Assembly: GCF_003945545.1 (NCBI RefSeq)
Contig: NZ_CP029617.1
Location: 8,087,001 to 8,151,000 of the forward strand
DNA from: Streptomyces sp. WAC 01529
GTDB lineage: Bacteria > Actinomycetota > Actinomycetes > Streptomycetales > Streptomycetaceae
Length of the DNA: 64,000 bases
Direction of reading: 5' to 3'
Positions 1 to 7,663 of the stretch are shown piece by piece. The position numbers were made by a program, and so were the translations under genes. A model generated the notes under the pieces. It had not been told where the DNA came from and made no database searches. It was given only the letters and a program-made list of their open reading frames with translations. Numbering within the stretch: position 1 is the first letter of the stretch; every line of letters begins with the position of its first letter.

Positions 1-405
1 CGCGAACAGTTCCTGGCCGAGCCCCACATCGGGGCGCTCGCCGTGGCCGAGACCGGGGGACGGGGCCCGCTCACGCTCCCGATCTGGTACCAGTACGCGC
101 CGGGCGGCGAGCTGTGGGTGATGACCGGCCGCAACTCCAAGAAGGGACGCCTGATCGCCGCCGCGGGACGCTTCTCCCTGATGATCGACCGCCTGGAGCC
201 GACCGTCCGCTACGTCTCCGTCGAGGGCCCCGTGGTCCGCACCGAGGACGCCACCATCGAGCAGCTCCGGGAGATCTCCGCCCGCTATCTCCCGGCGGAC
301 AAGGTGGAGGAGTACGTGGAGTTCGCCTCCAAGGAACACGGCGAGCAGGCCGTGTACTACCTGCGCCCCGAGCACTGGTACTCCTCGGACCTCGGCGCAC
401 TCTGA
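1..405 (+). CDS. PPOX-family flavin/F420-binding protein (5' truncated)
   Basis: The gene is open from the first base, so its start lies outside the window. The 134 visible residues read as the split-barrel fold of the pyridoxamine 5'-phosphate oxidase (PPOX) superfamily. Recognisable pieces are LTLPIWY early on, WVMTGRNSKKGRLI in the cofactor-binding strand region, and a late YYLRPEHWYSSDL stretch. Such proteins bind FMN or F420 and often act as small redox enzymes; the substrate cannot be told from sequence. The TGA at 403-405 is followed at once by the HIT gene, so the two are probably co-transcribed. Family assignment is fairly secure; the exact cofactor is not. Confidence 0.8.
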   Translation, partial: REQFLAEPHIGALAVAETGGRGPLTLPIWYQYAPGGELWVMTGRNSKKGRLIAAAGRFSLMIDRLEPTVRYVSVEGPVVRTEDATIEQLREISARYLPADKVEEYVEFASKEHGEQAVYYLRPEHWYSSDLGAL

Positions 406-434
406 TGCCCACCGGGCCGCGTACGTTCGTGCCC

Positions 435-914
435 ATGACCGATGACTGGAAGAGGGACCGGATAGGCAGCGCGCTGAAGGGCGAGAACCCCTCGGTGCTG
501 CGGCGGTTGACGGCGGGGTTCGCGGCAATCGGGGACGTGCAGTTCCTGCCGGGGTACTCGGTGCTCCTGACCGACGACCCCGCCGTGCGGCGCCTGTCCG
601 ACCTGCCCAAGGAGAAGCGGCTCGGCTTTCTGTCCGACATGGACCGGCTGGGGGAGGCGGTCGAGCGGGCCTGCCATCGCATGGACCCCGCGTTCCGGCG
701 AGTGAACCTGGAGATCCTCGGCAACACCGACGGCTTTCTGCACGCGCATGTCTGGCCGCGCTTCGAGTGGGAGCCCGCGGATCTGATCGGTATGCCGGTG
801 TGGCTCTATCCGCGTGAGCGGTGGAGCGACGGCCGGTTCGCGCTCGGCCCGCGCCACGACGAGCTGCGGGAGGCTATCGGCCGCGAACTCGACCGCCTGG
901 GCTCGCCGGAGTGA
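435..914 (+). CDS. HIT-family (diadenosine tetraphosphate hydrolase-like) protein
   Basis: A 159-residue protein of the histidine-triad superfamily, expected to hydrolyse or transfer nucleotidyl groups in the cytoplasm. The HIT motif is seen as LHAHVWPRF near the middle: the first two histidines, including the position of the nucleophile, are kept, but the third is Trp. I prefer the ATG at 435 (MTDDWKRD) because related Streptomyces proteins begin this way as I recall; an upstream in-frame ATG at 405 overlaps the stop of the preceding gene and would add ten residues by translational coupling. It is co-directional with the PPOX gene and ends just before a strong hairpin. Confidence 0.8.
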   Translation: MTDDWKRDRIGSALKGENPSVLRRLTAGFAAIGDVQFLPGYSVLLTDDPAVRRLSDLPKEKRLGFLSDMDRLGEAVERACHRMDPAFRRVNLEILGNTDGFLHAHVWPRFEWEPADLIGMPVWLYPRERWSDGRFALGPRHDELREAIGRELDRLGSPE

Positions 915-919
915 CGGTG

Positions 920-951
920 CGGGCCCGCCGCCCCTCTGGACGGCGGGCCCG
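920..951. terminator. Bidirectional hairpin terminator
   Basis: A perfect 11-bp inverted repeat (CGGGCCCGCCG / CGGCGGGCCCG) with a 10-nt loop fills the gap between two convergent genes ending at 914 and 956. No long T tract is present, as is usual for actinobacterial terminators. Confidence 0.75.
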
Positions 952-955
952 ACGG

Positions 956-1231
956 TCAGCGGCCGCCCAACTCCCCATTCGTCGGCAGCATGCCGCGCTG
1001 CGCGAGCTCCAACGTCGTCTTGGCGGTGGTCAGGCCGGTCTTGGTGCCCTCAAGGAGGTGCTTGCTGGTGGTGCCCGGGTCCCGCAGCGTGTCGCCGACG
1101 GCCTTGCCCGTGTTGTTCTTCTTCACGGGCGCGTCGTGCACGGCGGTCGCGGCGGCCTCGGCCGGGCCTCCCATGGCGAGGGCGGCTGCGGCGAGGGTCA
1201 GGACGGCGAGGGCTCGCTTCTGATTGCTCAT
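956..1231 (-). CDS. Small secreted protein of unknown function
   Basis: A 91-residue protein with a clear Sec signal peptide: MSNQKRA, then a hydrophobic Ala/Leu-rich core, then a probable cleavage site after PAEAA near residue 27. The mature part is about 64 residues, rich in Thr, Lys and Gly, with no cysteines and no motif I recognise. A purine-rich ribosome site (GAGAGGG) precedes the ATG at 1229-1231. It is a single-gene unit ending at the hairpin it shares with the HIT gene. I do not assign a function. Confidence 0.65.
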   Translation of the reverse strand: MSNQKRALAVLTLAAAALAMGGPAEAAATAVHDAPVKKNNTGKAVGDTLRDPGTTSKHLLEGTKTGLTTAKTTLELAQRGMLPTNGELGGR

Positions 1232-1457
1232 GCCCTCTCAAACGGCCGCGCACGGGTTGAGGATGCGTCCACCCCGGCGATACGGCGCACGATTCCACCA
1301 TCGGAGCGAACGACGTACGGCCGGTGCCCCCGGGGGGCGGTTCTTGAAATCCGCCGGTGGCAGGTGTGAGCGGCTCGGTGACGGGCAGGCGAGGAGTGCA
1401 GGGGTGACAACCTGATCGGCGTCGCTGAATGGTCAGTGGGCGGCGCCACCTGTGAGC

Positions 1458-1498
1458 TGAGCGGCCGCGCCTTCGTGGGACAGGGACGCGGCCGCTCA
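1458..1498 (-). terminator. Hairpin terminator after the S33 peptidase gene
   Basis: Perfect 12-bp inverted repeat (TGAGCGGCCGCG / CGCGGCCGCTCA) with a 17-nt loop, lying 7 nt beyond the stop codon of the minus-strand peptidase gene. Confidence 0.7.
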
Positions 1499-1504
1499 CG
1501 CGTC

Positions 1505-3121
1505 TCACTCCCCGCGGCAGACCACGTCTCGCGCCGGCAGCTCGCCGGTGTCCAAGTAGGCGTTCACCCGCTTGTCCACGCAGGCGTTCCCGTAGTCGGC
1601 GTAGACGCCGTGCTGGTTGGCGCCGGGCACCGTGACCAGCCGGGACCGCGACCAGTTCTCCCGTACCTGCCGCGCCCCAGCGTAGGTGGTGCGCGTGTCA
1701 CCGGTGGCGTTGACCAGCAGCGCCGGTATGTCGTTGTCGACCACGGTCGGCGCCTCGACGGGGCGGTCCCAGAATTCGCACGCCGAGATGTTGCGCGTCA
1801 GGGGACTGGCGAAGGGTGCCGTCTGCCGACCGGCCTGGATGTCACGCCAGTAGCTCTGGGTCCCGCGCCGGGCCGCTACATCGCCGCAGAGGATCGCCGA
1901 CTGCGCACTGCCCTGGTGCGACCCCGCCTCGGTGGTCAGGCTCTCCAGCATCTTCGTGAGCCAGGGCCCCGGCTCCACGCGGTCCCGGTCGGCGGCGCGC
2001 GCGAGCGTGCGGGTCACGGAGGCCAGCTGATCCCGTTCCCTGTCGAGATCGCTACCCAGACCGGCGAAGAAGACGACCGGCACGAAATGCTCGTCCACCC
2101 GGAACTTCCCGACCCGCAACGGCTTGTCGGCCGCGGCTTCCTGAATGCGTTCCACGGTGTCGCGCACGGCGTCGGAGGTGCTGCCGAGGCCATAGGTCTC
2201 GTCACGGGCGGCCACCCAGGCCGCCCAGTCGTCGAGCGCTCGCTCGTTGGCCGCGGTGGCGTCCTCCAGCAGAGTCTGGCTGTACCGGGCGGGGTCGATG
2301 ACCCCGTCCAGGACCATGCGGTCCGTACGGCCGGGGAACAGCTCGGTGTAGACCGCGCCGAGATAACTGCCGTACGAGAAACCGAAGTAGGAGATCCGCT
2401 TCGCACCGAGCGCGCCCCTGATGACATCCATGTCGCGGGCGGTGTTGCGGGTGGTGACATGCGGCAGCACGTCACCGTTCGTGCGGCGGCACCGCTCGGC
2501 CAGGTCGCGCTGACGGGCGACCGACCGCTGGAAACCGGCGCGGTCGCGGCCGGCCGAGAAGACCGCCGAGCCGACGTCCCAGCCGCAGTCCAGCGGCGTG
2601 GAGCGCCCCACGAACCGCGGGTCCATGCCGATCAGGTCGTACTTCCGGGCCACCTTGCCCATGGCCTTGCCGAAGAGGAGCGGCATGTCGAGGCTCGGGC
2701 CCCCCGGGCCGCCGTTGTTGAGCAGGAGAGGCCCGACGCGGCGTGCGGAGTCCGTGGCGCGCAGTCGGGAGAGGGCGACGGTGATGGTCCTGCCGCCCGG
2801 GTCGGAGTAGTCGAGGGGCACGGTGACGTCGGCGCACTGGACGCCCGCGGCGTCGAGTTCTTTCCCGGTGGTGTCGTCGGGGCCGAGCGTGCACTTGTGC
2901 CAGTCGAGCGTCTGGTCGTAGTAGCGCCCCAGCGATGGGGGCGTCCCGAGTGATGTGGGCTTCCCGAGCGATGGGGGCTTCCCGGTCGCAGAGAGCGGCT
3001 CGGTCGGTGTCGCGGCCGTGGCGGGCAGTGCTCCGGCCCCTAGGGCCAGCACCGCGGCGGCGGCGACAGTGACTCGTATGGCCGCGGCAGCGGTGACCCG
3101 TAAACGTGTGTTCGTCCTCAT
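1505..3121 (-). CDS. Secreted S33-type alpha/beta hydrolase (tripeptidyl aminopeptidase-like)
   Basis: A protein of about 538 residues with an Ala-rich signal peptide, then a linker holding three short PSLG-type repeats, then an alpha/beta hydrolase of the SlpD/SlpE/TAP group that removes N-terminal tripeptides outside the cell. Visible motifs are the oxyanion-hole segment NNGGPGGPS, MDPRFVGRS (usually DPRGVGRS), the nucleophile elbow GFSYGS, the acid region NATGDTRT and the His region GANQHGVY. The C-terminal TAP-like domain is present. I choose the ATG at 3119-3121: a TAGCGT-like -10 box about 7 nt upstream suggests a leaderless transcript. An in-frame GTG at 3130 is the alternative. A related enzyme lies at 19.5-21.1 kb. 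Confidence 0.85.
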   Translation of the reverse strand: MRTNTRLRVTAAAAIRVTVAAAAVLALGAGALPATAATPTEPLSATGKPPSLGKPTSLGTPPSLGRYYDQTLDWHKCTLGPDDTTGKELDAAGVQCADVTVPLDYSDPGGRTITVALSRLRATDSARRVGPLLLNNGGPGGPSLDMPLLFGKAMGKVARKYDLIGMDPRFVGRSTPLDCGWDVGSAVFSAGRDRAGFQRSVARQRDLAERCRRTNGDVLPHVTTRNTARDMDVIRGALGAKRISYFGFSYGSYLGAVYTELFPGRTDRMVLDGVIDPARYSQTLLEDATAANERALDDWAAWVAARDETYGLGSTSDAVRDTVERIQEAAADKPLRVGKFRVDEHFVPVVFFAGLGSDLDRERDQLASVTRTLARAADRDRVEPGPWLTKMLESLTTEAGSHQGSAQSAILCGDVAARRGTQSYWRDIQAGRQTAPFASPLTRNISACEFWDRPVEAPTVVDNDIPALLVNATGDTRTTYAGARQVRENWSRSRLVTVPGANQHGVYADYGNACVDKRVNAYLDTGELPARDVVCRGE

Positions 3122-3221
3122 GAACCGCACGCTAGGCGCCGGCCACGCCCCGGCTCACTGCGGCGAGCCCCCCGATCTTCCCTGGGGCCAACCCCACCCC
3201 GAAGGGCCGCACCGCGAGGAG

Positions 3222-3635
3222 CTACCTCGCCAACTCCGCGCGGATCGTCTTGCCGGTCGCGCCGAGCGTCACGCTCACGGCCTCGGCCAGATTCCGCACC
3301 ATCGGCCAGCCGAACCCGCCGGTGCCGCCCGCCAGATCGGGCGTGCGCTCCTGAGGCGCTCGCGGATCCGCGTCCGAGACCGTGACGGTGATGGCATCGG
3401 CCCGTGCCTGGAGCCGAAGCGAGCACAGGGCGCCACGCGCATGGCGTACGACGTTGGTGATCAGCTCGGAGACGACCAGCTCGACGCTCGCGGCGGTCTG
3501 GTCGCCGACGGCCGGGCTCAGCCCGGCGAGGAAACCACGCGTGAGGTCACGCGCGTCGGTGACCGCTTGGGGCTCCTTCTCGAAGGTGGCTGTCCCAGGC
3601 GGCCCGTCATCGAGCCCTACGTGCTGCGTACGCAT
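3222..3635 (-). CDS. Anti-sigma-type ATP-binding protein (HATPase_c, RsbW-like)
   Basis: A 137-residue single-domain GHKL-fold protein. The N-box reads SELITNVVRHA near the middle and a glycine-rich ATP-lid region, GGTGGFGWPMV, follows. Streptomyces carry dozens of these small kinases; they bind ATP and usually antagonise an alternative sigma factor or phosphorylate an anti-anti-sigma partner, but no partner gene is adjacent. The start at 3633-3635 is supported by a strong GAAGGAGG ribosome site. Longer in-frame starts upstream lack a site and give low-complexity sequence. Specific partner unknown. Confidence 0.8.
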   Translation of the reverse strand: MRTQHVGLDDGPPGTATFEKEPQAVTDARDLTRGFLAGLSPAVGDQTAASVELVVSELITNVVRHARGALCSLRLQARADAITVTVSDADPRAPQERTPDLAGGTGGFGWPMVRNLAEAVSVTLGATGKTIRAELAR

Positions 3636-3768
3636 GAGGCTCCCTCCTTCGGTCCTCCTATGGAATGGCTGTACGAGAGGAACCCCTGCCCGCAAAGCGG
3701 GGGGTTTAATGCCCTCCGCATGGCCGGGAAACATCGGTTGCGGAACCGTTGCAGACGGCGCCATCGGT

Positions 3769-4461
3769 TCAGACGCCCGCGTCCCGGCACTCCACGTGCC
3801 CCCAGCCATGCGCGTTCTTCGCGATCTTCTCCCCGGCGGCGTACGGCTTCTGGCAGTGGCAGCGGCCCGGGAACTTGGCCTTGATGACGGCGCCGGACGC
3901 CCCCTTCCTCGTACGGGCGACGGCCTTCTTGGGCGCGCGGCTCGCGGGGGAGGCGCTCACGCGGTCGGCACGCGGCTCGGGGATCTCCCGCGCACCGTGG
4001 GCTGTACCCGCAGGCTGCTGGCTGGTCGCCACGTCACTGGCCGCGACATCGGCGATCGCGTTGAGGTGATCACCGTCGACGCGGTGGGCGGCCACGTGCC
4101 GGAACGTCACGGCGCGGCCCTGCAGCAGCGCGTCGATGCGTACGACCAGCTCCTTGTTGGCGACCGGCTTCTTCGCCGCGGTCAGCCAGCCGTTGCGCTT
4201 CCAGGAGGCGATCCACTTGGTGACCGCGTTCATCGCGTACTGACTGTCCATCCGCACCTCTAGCGGCACCGCCGGGTCCGTGGCCTCCAACAGCTCGGCC
4301 AGCGCGGTCAGTTCGGCCACGTTGTTCGTCGAGTGACCGAGCGGGCCGGCCTCCCAGCGGAGCGGGCGCTCCTCGGCGTCGGCGACCACCCAGGCCCAGG
4401 CGGCGGGCCCGGGATTCTTCTTGGCCGCTCCGTCGCAGGCGGCAATGATCAGGTCAGACAT
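3769..4461 (-). CDS. Ribonuclease HI-like protein with C-terminal Cys/His tail
   Basis: A 230-residue protein whose first about 150 residues form an RNase H domain, which cleaves the RNA strand of RNA-DNA hybrids. All four catalytic acids can be placed: Asp in ACDGAAKKNPG, Glu in NNVAELTAL, Asp in RMDSQYAMN, and Asp in NAIADVAA. A Lys/Ala-rich linker follows, then a short C-terminal segment with CHCQKPYAAGEKI and GWGHVEC, which could be a small zinc-binding knuckle. This tail makes the protein longer than a minimal RNase HI (about 155 residues). Monocistronic as far as can be seen. Confidence 0.85.
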   Translation of the reverse strand: MSDLIIAACDGAAKKNPGPAAWAWVVADAEERPLRWEAGPLGHSTNNVAELTALAELLEATDPAVPLEVRMDSQYAMNAVTKWIASWKRNGWLTAAKKPVANKELVVRIDALLQGRAVTFRHVAAHRVDGDHLNAIADVAASDVATSQQPAGTAHGAREIPEPRADRVSASPASRAPKKAVARTRKGASGAVIKAKFPGRCHCQKPYAAGEKIAKNAHGWGHVECRDAGV

Positions 4462-4531
4462 CCCCCGATGATTTCATCCGGCGGACTCGGGCCTCCAGCG
4501 GGCCGGGCGTGGGGGAGTGGGACGTTATCCA

Positions 4532-4551
4532 AGCGCTGTTATATTAGCGCT
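4532..4551 (+). promoter_or_regulatory. Inverted-repeat operator overlapping the -10 box of the MarR gene
   Basis: Two AGCGCT hexamers flank GTTATATT, giving a 20-bp symmetric element whose centre holds a TATATT -10-like box (4540-4545). The GTG start follows at once at 4552, so the transcript is probably leaderless and the element a self-repression operator. Confidence 0.6.
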
Positions 4552-5100
4552 GTGACAAATTCCGAGCGCACGGATTCGCCTGACCCGACGGCCCCGGCCG
4601 ATCCCACGGCACCGGTACCGGCCGACCCCACGGCCCGGCCTGACCCCTGGCAATCGCTGCACGAGCTGCTGGCGGCCCTGGACGCCGAGATCGAAGAGGT
4701 CTACGTCGAGCGGGGCATCGAGGGGGTTCGGCCGCGGTTCGCCTATCCGTTGATCCGGCTCGCCCACACCGGCCCGCTCACCATCCGTGAACTCGCCCAG
4801 TCCCTGGACCGCTCGCACTCCGCGATCAGCCAGACGATCGCCGCCATGCGCAAGGAGGGCCTGGTCACCTCGGAGCCGGGACCCGACGCCCGTACGCGCA
4901 GGATCGACCTGACCGAGCGCGCCCGGACGCTTGTGCCGTTCCTGGAGTCCGAGTGGCGCGCCACCCACGCCGCCGTCGCCGAGCTGGACGCGGAGGTGCC
5001 GTACGCGCTGACCGCCGTCGTCGAGGAGCTGCGGCGGGCGCTGGGACGCCGGTCGATGCGGCAGCGGATCCTCCACCACCTCGTCGAACCGCCGGGATGA
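4552..5100 (+). CDS. MarR-family transcriptional regulator
   Basis: A 182-residue regulator. After a Pro/Asp/Thr-rich N-terminal stretch of about 30 residues with repeated DPTA units comes a winged-helix MarR domain: PLTIRELAQSLDRSHSAISQ is the HTH region and SEPGPDARTRRIDLTE the wing. MarR proteins bind palindromes as dimers and release DNA on ligand binding. Its stop overlaps the ATG of the following MFS gene by 4 bp (ATGA), so it probably controls that exporter together with itself. The GTG start is chosen because it directly follows a -10-like box within a palindrome. Confidence 0.85.
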   Translation: MTNSERTDSPDPTAPADPTAPVPADPTARPDPWQSLHELLAALDAEIEEVYVERGIEGVRPRFAYPLIRLAHTGPLTIRELAQSLDRSHSAISQTIAAMRKEGLVTSEPGPDARTRRIDLTERARTLVPFLESEWRATHAAVAELDAEVPYALTAVVEELRRALGRRSMRQRILHHLVEPPG

Positions 5101-6419
5101 GCGCCCGTGTCCGGCTCCTCGACATACGCCCGCTCCGTGAGAGCCGGGCCTTCCGTGACCTGTGGACAGGCTCCGCGGCTGCCCAACTCGGCGGGCAGGC
5201 GGCCACCGTGGCGGTACTGGCCCAGGTCTGGGAGCTGACCGGCAGCCCGGTGAGCACCGGCGCCATCGGGCTCGCGACCGGCGTACCGACGGTGTTGTTC
5301 GGGCTGCTCGGCGGCGCGTTGGCCGACTCCGTCGACCGCCGCGCGGTGGTGCGGACCACCACCGCCGGTCAACTACTGGCCGCCCTGGGGCTGTGGGGCC
5401 AGGCGCTGGCGGCGAACCGCAACGTGCTGCTGCTGCTCGCGCTGGTGGCCACGGGGGCTGCCTTCAGCGCGCTCGGCGCCCCTGCCAGGCGCACCTTGCC
5501 GGTCCGGCTGCTGCCGTCCGACCAGGTCGCGGCGGGCCTGGCGCTGACCAGCGTCTCCTTCCAGGCGGCGATGCTGGCCGGGCCCGCGATGGCCGGCCTG
5601 CTCATCGCCCGCTGGGGGTTCTCCGCCGCGTACGCCGCCCAGGCCGCGGCCGCCGCGCTCGCGATGCTCTCGGTGATCCGCCTCCCGGCCATGCGGCCCG
5701 GGGGCGCCGACGCGGCGAACTGTGGGCGTCGGACAGGGCGTGGTGGCGGGCGTCGGGCCGAGCGGGGCGGCGGGTGTCGGCCTCAGCGGGGCGGCTGGTG
5801 TCGGGCCGAGCCTGGCGGCTGGCGGGTCGTGCTGCGTCGCCCGACGCTGTGGGGCTCGCTGGCCACTGACCTGTCCGCGACGCTGCTCGCCATGCCGATC
5901 GCGCTCTTCCCGCTGGTCAACGAGGTCCGCTTCGGAGGCGATCCGCGGACGCTCGGCCTGTTCCTCTCGGCCGTCGCGGTCGGCGGCATCACGGCGGGCC
6001 TGGTCTCCGGCACGGTGACGCGCCGACGCCGGGGCGGCCTGGTGCAGCTGGTCGCCGCCAGCGCATGGGGCGTGGCGTTGGCGGGGTTCGGTCTGGCGGG
6101 AGAGCTGTGGGCGGCGCTCGCCTGCCTGGCCGTGGCCGGCGCCGCCGACACCGTGGCGGTGATCACCCGCGGCGCCCTGATCCAGCTGGAGACGCCGGAC
6201 GCGTACCGGGGCCGGGTCTCCTCGGTGGAACACGTCATCGGCGTCGCGGGCCCCGAACTCGGCAACTTCCGGGGCGGCCTGCTGGCATCAGCCACCTCGG
6301 CCTCGTTCGCGCTGGTCACCGGCGGCCTCTCCGCCGCCCTGGTGATCGCGGCGGTGGCAGCGGCCAACGCCCCTCTCCGCACCTGTCGCACACGGCCCGC
6401 AGGCCTACCCACACGATGA
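5097..6419 (+). CDS. MFS transporter (EntS-like exporter)
   Basis: A 440-residue major facilitator with about 12 membrane segments, most like the drug/siderophore exporters of the EntS group. Typical features are ADSVDRRAVV in loop 2-3 and a long central cytoplasmic loop. That loop (codons around 5742-5820) contains three tandem 24-bp repeats encoding Gly/Arg-rich sequence, an expansion unusual for the family. Helices resume in the same frame afterwards, so this is not a frameshift. Translational coupling to the MarR gene suggests ligand-induced efflux. The substrate is unknown. Confidence 0.85.
   Translation: MSARVRLLDIRPLRESRAFRDLWTGSAAAQLGGQAATVAVLAQVWELTGSPVSTGAIGLATGVPTVLFGLLGGALADSVDRRAVVRTTTAGQLLAALGLWGQALAANRNVLLLLALVATGAAFSALGAPARRTLPVRLLPSDQVAAGLALTSVSFQAAMLAGPAMAGLLIARWGFSAAYAAQAAAAALAMLSVIRLPAMRPGGADAANCGRRTGRGGGRRAERGGGCRPQRGGWCRAEPGGWRVVLRRPTLWGSLATDLSATLLAMPIALFPLVNEVRFGGDPRTLGLFLSAVAVGGITAGLVSGTVTRRRRGGLVQLVAASAWGVALAGFGLAGELWAALACLAVAGAADTVAVITRGALIQLETPDAYRGRVSSVEHVIGVAGPELGNFRGGLLASATSASFALVTGGLSAALVIAAVAAANAPLRTCRTRPAGLPTR
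5742..5813 (+). repeat. 24-bp tandem repeat, three copies, inside the MFS gene
   Basis: Three consecutive 24-bp units (5742-5765, 5766-5789, 5790-5813) differ at only a few positions each. They encode the central loop of the transporter and stay in frame. Confidence 0.75.
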
Positions 6420-6540
6420 AGGAGGCGGGCACCGAAGTGCTCGCCTCCCGGGTGGAGTTCGTGGACGAGTGCCTGGAACTGGCCCGCGCCGACCTCGCCG
6501 CGGGCCCAGCTCACTGACACCGGTCACCGAGCTCTGACTG

Positions 6541-6696
6541 TCACCAATAGTGCCGTCGGCCGCCGACGGCGTGGCCCACGGAGCCGAGAACCCACAGAGC
6601 CGCACCGATGACTACCAGTATGACGCCGATGGTCCACAGGATGGAGATACCGGCCACCAGGCCGATAACGAGCAGGATGATTCCGAGTGCGATCAT
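6541..6696 (-). CDS. DUF6131-type small membrane protein
   Basis: A 51-residue protein consisting almost wholly of two hydrophobic helices, starting MIALGIILLVIG and ending in the polar tail GHAVGGRRHYW. This is the pattern of the small Streptomyces membrane proteins I know as DUF6131; no function is established. The ATG at 6694-6696 has a good GGAGG site (complement of 6699-6703). With the 42-residue gene upstream and the DUF5133 and catalase genes beyond, it belongs to a group of small genes that I associate with stress or stationary-phase expression. Confidence 0.75.
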   Translation of the reverse strand: MIALGIILLVIGLVAGISILWTIGVILVVIGAALWVLGSVGHAVGGRRHYW

Positions 6697-6764
6697 TGGA
6701 TCCTCCGACCCTCTGAATTATTTTCAAGTATGCGCCTTAAGCGTGCTGGGCGACAGCCGTGCGG

Positions 6765-6783
6765 CCGGCCCCTCCCCGGCCGG
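6765..6783. terminator. Possible hairpin between two small genes
   Basis: CCGGCC and GGCCGG separated by 7 nt lie just downstream of the minus-strand small gene ending at 6798. The stem is short, so the call is weak. Confidence 0.3.
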
Positions 6784-6797
6784 GCGCGGCGACCACG

Positions 6798-6926
6798 TCA
6801 GTGACGACCGTGAGCGGTGTCGGAAGCCCCGCCGAAGAGCCGCGCGACGGCGCGGAACGGGAGTGTGACGACCGTGGCGATGGCCCCGCCGATGGAGCGG
6901 AGAACGTCTGCAATGGCCTTCAGCAT
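6798..6926 (-). CDS. Small conserved 'LPFR' protein
   Basis: A 42-residue protein, MLKAIADVLRSIGG followed by an amphipathic stretch and the segment VVTLPFRAVARLFGGASD. I recognise this LPFR-containing short protein from other Streptomyces; its function is unknown. A GGAGG site sits about 7 nt upstream of the ATG (complement of 6924-6926). It points away from the DUF5133 gene and towards the DUF6131 gene. Confidence 0.65.
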   Translation of the reverse strand: MLKAIADVLRSIGGAIATVVTLPFRAVARLFGGASDTAHGRH

Positions 6927-7227
6927 GTGTGGGCCTCCAGGGAATCTTGTCGTGCGAGTGGCAATTGCCGCGTGCTGTTCTGCGTGCTGCTGCCTACCGG
7001 TTGCCCTAAGAGTGACGACGAAAACACCGGGATATTCCGGCGACGCCGCCGCCAACGGATTCTCCGGCGCGACTCGGCGGCGTTTTGCAGCCTTGTGACC
7101 AGCCTTGCGAACCCATTCCGAAGTCCTGTGATTACCGATCGTCCGACGGGGCACAAGGGGACAGCCAAAACGGCGTTTTCCCGCACCAGAACAGCGATTC
7201 CTCGCCCCCGGACGGAAGGATCACGAC
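6927..7227. other. Intergenic region between divergent small genes
   Basis: About 300 bp, lower in GC than its surroundings, that must carry the promoters of the minus-strand small gene and the plus-strand DUF5133 gene. I see no convincing vegetative -35/-10 pair, no palindrome and no coding potential. Confidence 0.4.
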
Positions 7228-7455
7228 GTGCTCAGGCCCCACCCCTCGTTCCTGCACGCTCTGCTCGAAACCCACGCCACACTCACGGCGCTCCAGGCCA
7301 AGGAGGACTCCGCCGAGGTCCGCCGGCAGCTGGACGACGTCGCGTACACCCTGTGCGTCGCCACCGGGACGCGGACCCTCGAAGCGGGGCTCGCCGCGGC
7401 CAGGGCCCAGCTGGCGGGAGTGGCCTCCCAGGAGGAATCCGGCCTGGCCGCCTGA
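7228..7455 (+). CDS. DUF5133-type small protein
   Basis: A 75-residue, mostly helical cytoplasmic protein beginning MLRPHPSFLHALLE and containing DDVAYTLCVATGTR, which matches the Streptomyces family I know as DUF5133. No function is established. The GTG start is supported by a GGAAGGA site at 7213-7219. It lies upstream of and co-directional with the catalase gene, 208 bp away. Confidence 0.75.
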   Translation: MLRPHPSFLHALLETHATLTALQAKEDSAEVRRQLDDVAYTLCVATGTRTLEAGLAAARAQLAGVASQEESGLAA

Positions 7456-7663
7456 TCGGCCGCGATCTTCCGTTTCGCCCCGTGGCCCTCGGGCACACGG
7501 GGCGGCAGGCCCAGGAGGCCCCTGCACACGTGGTCCTGGCGCCCGGCCTCGTCCCACCACCCGGAGCAACGCAGAAGCACCGCTGGACGGCGTAGGCCCT
7601 GTTTGGGCCCGCCCTCGCGAGGCCATGGCTGTGACACCCCCCTCCCTCACCACTGGAGCACCC

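Noticed and set aside
6416..6517. 33-residue open frame overlapping the stop of the MFS gene (ATGA)
   Set aside because: The overlap looks like coupling, but the peptide has no recognisable features and no homologue I know; too weak to annotate.
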